A stretch of DNA of 7,086 nt from Bacteroidales bacterium (GTDB taxonomy: Bacteria; Bacteroidota; Bacteroidia; Bacteroidales; UBA7960): the NCBI GenBank assembly GCA_003451785.1, contig DMJL01000306.1:1-7086 (forward strand), in the 5' to 3' direction. Within the stretch, counting starts at the first letter, position 1. Each line of letters opens with the position of its first letter. Under the pieces are notes generated by a model that worked only from the letters and a program-made list of their open reading frames with translations, did no database searches and was not told where the DNA came from. The position numbers were made by a program, and so were the translations under genes. Of this stretch, positions 1 to 6,631 are shown piece after piece.

Positions 1-1157
1 TAATGATGATGCAGGGGTGCCATTCGAAATATACGCCGCCCTTGCCCAAACCGCTTCTTGGTATATTTAAACCAGCTAACCTGCAGTATAACCGAAAGAT
101 TTTCGACAAAGAAAATCCCACAGAGAATGGGAATAAGCAATTCCTTGCGAATGGAAATGGCCAATACTGCTATGATTCCGCCAAGTGCAAGACTGCCTGT
201 ATCGCCCATAAAAACCTGAGCCGGATAGGTGTTGTACCACAGAAAACCGATACACGCACCTACAAAAGCAGCCACAAAAACCACCAGCTCGCCCGTGAAG
301 GGTATATACATTATATTGAGATAGTCGGAAAAGATAATATTGCCCGACACATAGGCCAATATTCCTAAAGTAACTCCTATGATAGCCGAGGTGCCGGTTG
401 CAAGTCCATCAAGCCCATCGGTCATATTAGCTCCGTTGGATACTGCCGTAATTATAATGATAACAATGGGAATAAAAACAAGCCAAGTTAAACTCGCATA
501 ATCACCACCAAGGAATCGCAAAATGGATGAATAGTCGAACTCATTGTCCTTAAAAAATGGAATTGTTGTTTTTGTTGACTTGACGGACTCTCTTGCAACT
601 GCCGCTGCAGGCTCATCAGGGTCGGTAATGGCAAGCATCTCGGTAGTGGTTTCGAATCTTAGATCTACAGGAACTTCCTGCCTAATCACCACATCATCAT
701 GAAAATATAAAGTTGCACCAACCACTATGCCCAGGGTAATTTGCCCTAATATTTTGAACCGCCCCTGAAGACCCTTCTTGTCCTTTTTGAAAACTTTGAT
801 ATAATCGTCAACAAACCCAATAAACCCCAGCCAAATGGTAGAAACGAGCATTAGGATTATGTAGATATTATCGAGCCGAGCGAAAAGCAAGGTAGGAATA
901 ACGATACCTGCAATAATAATAAGACCGCCCATTGTGGGCGTGCCTTGCTTTTTCATCTGCCCTTCGAGCCCAAGGTCGCGAACCACTTCGCCAATCTGCA
1001 TACGCTGCAAGTATCTGATGATTCTCCTGCCGGAAATCATGGTTATAAACAGGGAGAGTATCACTGCCATTCCCGCACGGAATGAAATAAATTGAAACAA
1101 CCCTGCTCCGGGGAGATCGTGATACTTATGAAGATATTCAAACAAATAGTACAGCAT
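1..1157 (-). CDS. mraY: Phospho-N-acetylmuramoyl-pentapeptide-transferase MraY (3' end cut by window edge)
   Basis: Integral membrane enzyme that transfers phospho-MurNAc-pentapeptide from UDP to undecaprenyl phosphate, giving lipid I on the inner face of the membrane. The frame is open from ATG at 1157 to the window edge (385 residues, no stop). Family motifs are all present: PTMGG in the N-terminal part, the Mg-binding DDYIK with D117/D118, NMTDGLDGLA at 244-253, FMGDTGS with D319, and MAPLHHH ending at residue 385. Only the short tail, probably a few tens of residues, is missing. Several hydrophobic segments fit the polytopic fold. A roughly 60-residue polar stretch (about 153-212) separates two membrane segments and ends in KSTKTTIPFFK, as in Bacteroidota MraY; E. 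coli MraY is shorter here. The start gives MLYYLFEYL, the usual N-terminus in this phylum. It lies 30 bases after murE with no Shine-Dalgarno sequence. murD is the expected next gene, outside the window. Confidence 0.97.
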   Translation of the reverse strand, partial: MLYYLFEYLHKYHDLPGAGLFQFISFRAGMAVILSLFITMISGRRIIRYLQRMQIGEVVRDLGLEGQMKKQGTPTMGGLIIIAGIVIPTLLFARLDNIYIILMLVSTIWLGFIGFVDDYIKVFKKDKKGLQGRFKILGQITLGIVVGATLYFHDDVVIRQEVPVDLRFETTTEMLAITDPDEPAAAVARESVKSTKTTIPFFKDNEFDYSSILRFLGGDYASLTWLVFIPIVIIIITAVSNGANMTDGLDGLATGTSAIIGVTLGILAYVSGNIIFSDYLNIMYIPFTGELVVFVAAFVGACIGFLWYNTYPAQVFMGDTGSLALGGIIAVLAISIRKELLIPILCGIFFVENLSVILQVSWFKYTKKRFGQGRRIFRMAPLHHH

Positions 1158-1187
1158 GGTGCATTTGGTTTATGGTTGTTTGTGATA

Positions 1188-2639
1188 TTAAGCCAAAAAT
1201 TCCTGCAATAATTTCATATCATCGAATGGGTATTTTACTCCTTTTATCTCTTGGTAGTTTTCATGTCCCTTGCCCGCAACCAGAATAATGTCGCCGGGTT
1301 GGGCTAAGCAGCAAGCCGTTTTTATTGCTTCTGCTCTGTTTTCAATAGTTAACACATCCTTTAATTCCGAAATGGTCAACCCTTTTTTCATCTGCTCCAA
1401 AATATCTATGGGATCTTCGAAGCGAGGATTATCGCTTGTAAGGATTACCTTGCTACTTCCTTTTACGGCAATGCGCGCCATTTCCGGTCTTTTGGCAGCA
1501 TCGCGATTACCGCCTGCTCCTACCACAGTAATTATCTTTTCGCCACCTTTAGAAACTGCTCCTATGGTACTTAAAACATTGAGCAAAGCATCGGGCGTAT
1601 GGGCATAGTCAACAATGCCTGTAATCTTATCTTTACCGGTAAAATATTCAAATCTACCTTTTGCAGGCTGGCAGGTACTCAATGCAGTAAGCACGGCAGC
1701 AGACTCAAATCCCAAAGCTCTTGCAGTGGCATAAACAGCCAAAATATTATACGCATTAAACTCCCCAACCAACCTAAACCAAACCTCGTGACCATCTATT
1801 GCCATGGTAAGTCCGGAGAAGCCATTTTCAATTATCCGACCTCTATAATCTGCCTGCGATTTAAGGCTGTAGCTCATTTTGCGGGAACGGGTGTTTTGCA
1901 ACATCACAGCACCGTTTTTGTCATCGGCATTGGTAATACACACTGCATCGACCGAAAGGGTATCGAAAAACTTTTTCTTCGCTTTCAGGTAATTAGCAAA
2001 GGTTTTATGAAAATCTAAGTGGTCATGGGTTAAATTGGTAAAAACACCAACCGCAAACCTAAGTCCTTCAATACGCTGCTGTACAACTGCATGGGAGCTA
2101 ACCTCCATAAAAACATACTTGCAACCTCTTTGAACCATCAAACTCAATAGATGATTGATTTGTAATGGATCGGGTGTGGTGTGTGTGGCTTCAATTTCAG
2201 TGTGTTCCACAAGGTTTTTAACCGTAGATAATAATCCGCACCGAAACCCCATGTTGGTAAACAATTGATGCAGCAAGGTAGCTACTGTGGTTTTGCCATT
2301 GGTACCCGTAACTCCCACAAGGGTAATTTTCTGAGAAGGATGATCGTAATAATTTGCAGCCAATATACCCAAAGCTTTGCTGCAATCTGCTACTCTTACA
2401 TAAGCAATATGGCCTTTCAACACATTGGGCAATTGCTCACAAACAATAGCTGTTGCACCTTTTTCGATAGCTTGGTCAATATATTTATGCCCATCGGTAG
2501 TTAGCCCCTTTATTGCCACAAAGATGGTATTGGGCAAAACCTTGCGCGAATCGAATGCAACAGATTCAACCATGCATTGGGTATTGCCTACTACTTCTAG
2601 CAGAGTTACATTGTGCAATATGTCGGCAAATATTTTCAA
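1188..2639 (-). CDS. murE: UDP-N-acetylmuramoyl-L-alanyl-D-glutamate--2,6-diaminopimelate ligase MurE
   Basis: Cytoplasmic Mur ligase that uses ATP to add the third peptide residue to UDP-MurNAc-L-Ala-D-Glu. The protein is 483 residues, normal for the family. Visible motifs are the N-terminal FDSRKV (29-34), the ATP-binding TGTNGKTT (111-118), TTPD (154-157), EVSSHAV (179-185), TNLTHDHLDFH (201-211) and the likely carbamylated lysine in AKKKFF (about K221). Further on are NAYN (295-298), KGRFE (327-331), VDYAHTPDAL (343-352), GAGGNRD (374-380), DNPR (403-406) and GKGHE (457-461). DNPR is the established signature for meso-diaminopimelate rather than lysine as substrate. The start codon is TTG at 2637-2639. 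An in-frame TAA lies two codons upstream (2643-2645), so no earlier start is possible, and the N-terminus KIFADIL matches the family. It begins 7 bases after the ftsI stop, without a clear ribosome binding site. murF does not follow it, unlike in E. coli. Confidence 0.97.
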   Translation of the reverse strand: MKIFADILHNVTLLEVVGNTQCMVESVAFDSRKVLPNTIFVAIKGLTTDGHKYIDQAIEKGATAIVCEQLPNVLKGHIAYVRVADCSKALGILAANYYDHPSQKITLVGVTGTNGKTTVATLLHQLFTNMGFRCGLLSTVKNLVEHTEIEATHTTPDPLQINHLLSLMVQRGCKYVFMEVSSHAVVQQRIEGLRFAVGVFTNLTHDHLDFHKTFANYLKAKKKFFDTLSVDAVCITNADDKNGAVMLQNTRSRKMSYSLKSQADYRGRIIENGFSGLTMAIDGHEVWFRLVGEFNAYNILAVYATARALGFESAAVLTALSTCQPAKGRFEYFTGKDKITGIVDYAHTPDALLNVLSTIGAVSKGGEKIITVVGAGGNRDAAKRPEMARIAVKGSSKVILTSDNPRFEDPIDILEQMKKGLTISELKDVLTIENRAEAIKTACCLAQPGDIILVAGKGHENYQEIKGVKYPFDDMKLLQEFLA

Positions 2640-2646
2640 GTGTTAA

Positions 2647-4755
2647 TCAGTTTAAATTTAAGTTTAAGGTTATGGTGTTGCCTCTAACAATGGGGCTGCC
2701 CGGATCTATACTTTGGGAATTGACAATGCCCCTGCCAACAAATCGTACCCTTAGCCCACTGCTCTCCAGCACATGAAGAGCATCGCTCAAGCTCATTCCC
2801 AACACTTTGGGCACAAGATTGCCGTTCATTTCAATGGGTGTGGCCTGTATCTCCTCCCCCACAGGCACTGCTTCCAGCCAACTTTGCTCTCGACCGGCTC
2901 TAAATCTTTGACCAAATACTGAGTATATATTTCGCAGATCTGAAGCCATAGCATTTCTAAAGGTCGGTAGTTGTATGCCTAAGGTGTCATCTTGGTTGTT
3001 TGAAGCCAGAAGCAGGTGTGAAGCAAACACCCTATCGGCAATTTCCCTAAATACGGGTGCAGCAACCTGCCCGCCAGTAAACACATAACCTCTAGGATTG
3101 TGAATAACAACTATTGCACTATACGCCGGCTGATCGGCAGGGAAAAACCCAACAAAAGAACTTCTATGCGACCTACCACCCTCCACATTGCGATAGCCCC
3201 TACCTGCATAGGCTACTTGCACAGTGCCTGTTTTGCCCGCAATAGAGTAGTGGGGAGACCGAATATTTCTGGCCGTTCCGTTTTCTACCACGCCTACCAT
3301 CATTGCACGCACTTTTTCTAATGTTGATTGGCTGGCAATACTTCTGTTTAGCACCTTCGGGGAAAATCGCTTAATTGTTGCTCCGGAGTTTTTAATCTCT
3401 TCTACAAGCATAGGACGCATTTTCCTGCCCCCGTTGGCAACAGCATTGTAAAATGCCAGGATTTGCAAAGGGGTTTGCTTTACCTCATAACCAATTGACA
3501 TCCACGGAAGCGATACCCTCGACCAAGTTTGGGCATTTGGCTCGGTTATAAAGGGTTCACCTTCGCCACTTATTTCAATGCCAAGCCTCTGTCCCAAGCC
3601 CATATCCTTTAGACGGTTTACAAATTGCTGAGGGTTGCTGCGATAGGCTTCATGCACAAGTCTGGATACGCCCACATTACTCGAAACTTCAAATACCTCT
3701 TGTACAGTAATACTACCAAAGCCACCTTCGCGAGCATCACGCATGCGCCTATCGTAAAAAACCAACTCGCCATTTACGGTATGCACTATATCTTGGGGAT
3801 TTACCTTATTGTCTTCTAATAGTGCAATTATAGAAGCAAGTTTAAATGTAGAGCCAGGCTCTGCACTCTCGGCAATTGCATAATTGAATGTTTCGGTGTA
3901 GGTGCCAGTAGATGTTCGAGTAAGGTTGGAAATCGCTTTGATTTTTCCGGTTGCCACTTCCATCAAAACCGCCGTACCAAACTCGGCCTGAGTTTCGATA
4001 AGTTGACTCATAAGGGCATTTTCCACAATATCTTGAAGGGTAATATTGATGGTAGTAACCAAATCATTACCATTCACTGGCTCTATTTGCTGGCTGTTTT
4101 CGATGGGTAACCAATACCCTCCTGTTACTCTTTGGAGAAGTCGTTTTCCATCATTACCCCTAAGCACATCGTTGAAGGCTCCCTCAATCCCAACATATAC
4201 ACCCTCAGCTTTGTACCCTATGGTTCGGGCTGCCAAATTTCTATTGGGCATTTCCCTGCGCACACGGGACACAACAATAAAACCACCACGAAATCTACCT
4301 AACCTAAATATTGGAAAATCCTTCAACACCAACAACTGCTTGTGCGTAACATCTCGTTTAACCAAAAAGTATCGCTCCCCAGTTCGCCTGGCAGCCAGTA
4401 ATGCCGAGCGATATTGCCCTGCACTCCTATCGCCAAACAGCCTCGCCAATCTAAACGCCAATGAATCTATTCCGTTATGAAAAATTTGATCAGAAACTAC
4501 ATCTGGGTGCAAATCCATTCTAATATCGTACTCGGGCACGCTTGTGGCAAGTAGTCTTCCATCATCAGAAAAAATATTGCCACGCGCTGCCTCAACGGTT
4601 TCATACCTTAAATTGGCCGCCTGGGCACGGGATCGCCAATATTCACCTTCTGCTACCTGTATCATTACCGTTCGGGTAAATATCCCCAAACCGGCAAGAA
4701 TCATCAGCACATAGATGAAATATACCCTTTGTAATATGCGATTATTGCTGCCCAT
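2647..4755 (-). CDS. ftsI: Septal class B penicillin-binding protein (peptidoglycan transpeptidase FtsI/PBP3) with C-terminal PASTA domain
   Basis: Bitopic membrane protein that cross-links septal peptidoglycan, partnered in known systems with FtsW and the FtsQLB complex. It has 702 residues. A short cytoplasmic tail is followed by one membrane anchor (about 12-30). A PBP dimerisation/pedestal domain then begins near AARGNIFSDDGRLLATS (56-72) and runs to about 220. The transpeptidase domain has all three active-site motifs: STFK with nucleophile S302, SSN (358-360) and KTGT (508-511). A single PASTA domain occupies about 646-700 (VPKVLGMSLSDALHVLESSGL). A C-terminal PASTA on the dcw PBP is usual in Bacteroidota and absent from E. 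coli FtsI. ATG at 4755 gives a normal short N-terminus; the gene lies 21 bases after the ftsL-like gene and ends 7 bases before murE. Position between ftsL and murE supports FtsI rather than a sporulation or elongation PBP. Confidence 0.95.
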   Translation of the reverse strand: MGSNNRILQRVYFIYVLMILAGLGIFTRTVMIQVAEGEYWRSRAQAANLRYETVEAARGNIFSDDGRLLATSVPEYDIRMDLHPDVVSDQIFHNGIDSLAFRLARLFGDRSAGQYRSALLAARRTGERYFLVKRDVTHKQLLVLKDFPIFRLGRFRGGFIVVSRVRREMPNRNLAARTIGYKAEGVYVGIEGAFNDVLRGNDGKRLLQRVTGGYWLPIENSQQIEPVNGNDLVTTINITLQDIVENALMSQLIETQAEFGTAVLMEVATGKIKAISNLTRTSTGTYTETFNYAIAESAEPGSTFKLASIIALLEDNKVNPQDIVHTVNGELVFYDRRMRDAREGGFGSITVQEVFEVSSNVGVSRLVHEAYRSNPQQFVNRLKDMGLGQRLGIEISGEGEPFITEPNAQTWSRVSLPWMSIGYEVKQTPLQILAFYNAVANGGRKMRPMLVEEIKNSGATIKRFSPKVLNRSIASQSTLEKVRAMMVGVVENGTARNIRSPHYSIAGKTGTVQVAYAGRGYRNVEGGRSHRSSFVGFFPADQPAYSAIVVIHNPRGYVFTGGQVAAPVFREIADRVFASHLLLASNNQDDTLGIQLPTFRNAMASDLRNIYSVFGQRFRAGREQSWLEAVPVGEEIQATPIEMNGNLVPKVLGMSLSDALHVLESSGLRVRFVGRGIVNSQSIDPGSPIVRGNTITLNLNLN

Positions 4756-4776
4756 CTGCCAAATTACCTTTGCAGT

Positions 4777-5181
4777 TTAGTTTAAAATACTGTTCAATAC
4801 TCCAAAATCCCGATTTTCGCCATCCACTACCAGAGGAGGCACCCTCGACTCATACAAGCCCATGATACTTACCCGCCTTGCAATTGCCGATTGATTGCTC
4901 AAATACATAAGTTCTGAGCGAGTGAGTATATGCCTTGTGCGCAACTCCACCAATTCGTCCCGCAGCAACTCTGTTGCTCGCCCCTTCTTTTCAGCATAAT
5001 AGCTATTCATAATCAACAGGAATGCAATGCCTGTAAGAAACAGTAAAAAGGGCAGGGAATTTATAGCCTTGGTGCCAGTAAGGATTTTGCCATTAAGTAT
5101 GGAAACTATCGTGGCAAAAAAACCCACTACAGAGGAAGTTTTATTGCCGCTATTACCATCTTTGAATGTGTTCTTATCCAT
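4777..5181 (-). CDS. ftsL: FtsL-like cell division protein (Bacteroidota type)
   Basis: A 134-residue bitopic protein in the dcw slot between rsmH and ftsI. It has a polar N-terminal region of about 40 residues, one hydrophobic segment (about 42-59), and then a charged helical stretch from NSYYAEKKGRATELLRDEL to about residue 100 that could form a coiled coil. A short tail follows containing GLYESRVPPLVV. This N-in, membrane, coiled-coil layout is that of FtsL, which in other bacteria joins FtsB and FtsQ and activates FtsWI. The segments NSYYAEKK, ELRTRHILTRSELMYLS and GLYESRVPP resemble the Bacteroidota FtsL-like family; similarity to E. coli FtsL is only structural, so the assignment rests on topology, position and family resemblance. 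ATG at 5181 lies 15 bases after the rsmH stop, with only a weak AAGG close before it. Confidence 0.88.
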   Translation of the reverse strand: MDKNTFKDGNSGNKTSSVVGFFATIVSILNGKILTGTKAINSLPFLLFLTGIAFLLIMNSYYAEKKGRATELLRDELVELRTRHILTRSELMYLSNQSAIARRVSIMGLYESRVPPLVVDGENRDFGVLNSILN

Positions 5182-5196
5182 GACCTTACTATTACT

Positions 5197-6102
5197 TCAA
5201 TCGGATGTTCTTTTTTGCGCTATTCGCAATTTGGCACTTCGTGCCCTGCTGTTGCGTTCTATTTCTTCTTCCGAAGGCACTATTACCTTTCCAATGGGTG
5301 CAATGGGGGAGATAATATTTCCAAAAAAATCCTTCTCAATCTCCCCAGAAAAATTGCCAGATTTCATAAAATTTTTTACCAACCTGTCTTCCAACGAATG
5401 ATACGATATCACCACCAGCCGACCGCCCGGCTTCAATATTTCAACTGAGTGCATCAAAAATTCTTTCAGTGCCTCTAATTCCTGATTCACTTCAATGCGC
5501 AATGCCTGAAATACTTTTGCAAAAAACTTGTTTTCACGCCCACGAGGCGCATACTTACTTAAAACATCCTTGAGATTCAGGGTAGTTTCAATCGCTTGTG
5601 TTTTTCGATATTGCTCAAGGGTGTATGCTATCTTCCTATAATTTGGCAATTCGCCATAGTTCCTGAAAATTTCCTCGAGTTTCTCAAGCGGATATTGATT
5701 TAAAATATCGGCTGCAGAAAGTCCTGTAGCCTGATTCATTCGCATATCTAAAGCCCCCGCAAATCGGGTAGAAAAACCCCTCTCCGGCTGATCGAATTGA
5801 TGTGAAGAAACCCCAAGATCGGCCAAAATTCCATCTACTGGTGCAAAACCGTAGAGCTTTACAAAATTTTTGATATACCGAAAATTGTGATTCAGGAATA
5901 GAATCCGATCGTCGGCAGGCACATTGGCAGCCGAATCGGCATCCTGATCAAATGCTATAAGTTTTCCTGTGGTTAATCTATCAAGGATCAAAGCAGAATG
6001 CCCGCCCCCGCCAAAAGTGGCATCCGCATATCGCCCATCGGCAACTATGCTCAACCCTTCTATGGTCTGCAGGGCAAGTACTGGATCATGATATGTTTTC
6101 AT
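5197..6102 (-). CDS. rsmH: 16S rRNA (cytosine(1402)-N(4))-methyltransferase RsmH (MraW)
   Basis: S-adenosylmethionine-dependent methyltransferase that modifies N4 of C1402 in the ribosomal P site of 16S rRNA. It has 301 residues, the normal length. Motifs in order are HDPVL near the N-terminus, the SAM-binding DATFGGGGHS (27-36), FDQD (51-54) and ADLGVSSHQFD (94-104). Then come RGFS (108-111), LDMRM (118-122), the helical insertion domain, ALRIEVNQEL (200-209) and ISYHSLEDR (232-240). The basic C-terminal tail SRARSAKLRIA (285-295) is typical. ATG at 6102 gives MKTYHDPVL, the expected N-terminus, and places the start inside the last codons of mraZ, with a 17-base overlap in a different frame. 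That implies joint transcription and perhaps coupled translation; no Shine-Dalgarno sequence is visible. Confidence 0.97.
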   Translation of the reverse strand: MKTYHDPVLALQTIEGLSIVADGRYADATFGGGGHSALILDRLTTGKLIAFDQDADSAANVPADDRILFLNHNFRYIKNFVKLYGFAPVDGILADLGVSSHQFDQPERGFSTRFAGALDMRMNQATGLSAADILNQYPLEKLEEIFRNYGELPNYRKIAYTLEQYRKTQAIETTLNLKDVLSKYAPRGRENKFFAKVFQALRIEVNQELEALKEFLMHSVEILKPGGRLVVISYHSLEDRLVKNFMKSGNFSGEIEKDFFGNIISPIAPIGKVIVPSEEEIERNSRARSAKLRIAQKRTSD

Positions 6103-6562
6103 TGTTTTGAGGGTTGGATAATTTTCCCATTACTTCTTCTGCCAGCACCGAAAAATCATCAGGCTCGCTTTGCATTAAAGCCTCGTAGGCTTCCTTAGCC
6201 CAAATTTCCACCCTCTGCCCGTAGGCAAAAAGCACAAGATCGCTGTTTATCCCCGCATATTCCAGCAAGGATTTGGTTAGCAAAAGTCTGTTGGAATTAT
6301 CTGGTACAACTTCCGTAGCACCCCTGAAAAAATATCGCACAAACTCCCTGTTTTTTTTGTTGTACAAGTTCAAGGAGTTTACCTCCTGCGATATCTTTGC
6401 CCATTCACTTTGCGGATACAGCGTAAGATTCTTCTCAAAACCCCGGTTTATCACAAAGCTGTCCTGATCGCCTTCCATGAGCTGCTTTTTTAGCCCGGAT
6501 GGCAACATGAACCTGCCTTTGGCATCAACCTTACATTCATATTCTCCAAGAAGATAGCTCAT
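6086..6562 (-). CDS. mraZ: Transcriptional regulator MraZ
   Basis: First gene of the dcw cluster. MraZ is a double AbrB-fold DNA-binding protein that forms a ring and, in studied bacteria, controls its own operon by binding short direct repeats upstream. The 158-residue protein has two swapped-hairpin modules. The first starts with GEYECKVDAKGRFMLP and carries DAKGR (13-17). The second contains VPDNSNRLLL, with DNSNR (88-92) as the second DxxxR motif; the glycine usual in this motif is replaced by asparagine. The segment LLEYAGI (99-105) is typical of the Bacteroidota branch. ATG at 6562 gives the family N-terminus. The C-terminal tail after about 130 is polar and overlaps the rsmH start. Three GTGG repeats about 40 bases upstream are its probable binding site, so autoregulation is likely but inferred. 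Confidence 0.96.
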   Translation of the reverse strand: MSYLLGEYECKVDAKGRFMLPSGLKKQLMEGDQDSFVINRGFEKNLTLYPQSEWAKISQEVNSLNLYNKKNREFVRYFFRGATEVVPDNSNRLLLTKSLLEYAGINSDLVLFAYGQRVEIWAKEAYEALMQSEPDDFSVLAEEVMGKLSNPQNNENIS

Positions 6563-6584
6563 GGAAGTGGGGTAATGTTTTCAA

Positions 6585-6598
6585 TTGTAAATTTACAA
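6585..6598. repeat. Perfect 14-base palindrome in the mraZ leader
   Basis: TTGTAAATTTACAA is its own reverse complement over 14 bases. It lies between the GTGG repeats and the mraZ start, 22 bases before the ATG. It could be an operator for a dimeric regulator, or overlap the promoter -7 region: the minus-strand reading TAAATTTA resembles TAnnTTTG but lacks the final G. With no loop it is not a good hairpin terminator. Function is unknown. Confidence 0.5.
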
Positions 6599-6601
6599 CG
6601 A

Positions 6602-6631
6602 ATTTCTCCACATTTCTCCACTTTTTACCAC
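6602..6631 (-). promoter_or_regulatory. Probable MraZ-binding box: three GTGG direct repeats, 10-base period
   Basis: Read on the minus strand towards mraZ, three consecutive 10-base units are GTGGTAAAAA, GTGGAGAAAT and GTGGAGAAAT. GTGG falls at 6631-6628, 6621-6618 and 6611-6608, so the spacing is exactly one helical turn. The second and third units are identical. Known MraZ sites are tandem short G-rich repeats with about 10-base spacing just upstream of mraZ. The box ends 39 bases before the mraZ ATG. The assignment is inferred from arrangement and position. I could not fix a promoter: no good TTTG / TAnnTTTG pair with correct spacing is visible around it. Confidence 0.75.

Noticed and set aside
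3..368. Plus-strand open frame of 121 codons at the left edge
   Set aside because: It is the antisense of mraY, whose minus-strand frame is uninterrupted and carries MGDTGS and HHH motifs over the same bases.
4046..4480. Plus-strand open frame of 144 codons inside ftsI
   Set aside because: Shadow of the conserved pedestal region of FtsI; its translation has no recognisable motif. Other plus-strand frames inside murE, ftsI, rsmH and mraZ were dropped for the same reason.
6588..6595. TAAATTTA on the minus strand as a Bacteroidota -7 element
   Set aside because: It matches TAnnTTTG except for the last base, but there is no TTTG about 19-21 bases upstream, so I do not call a promoter.
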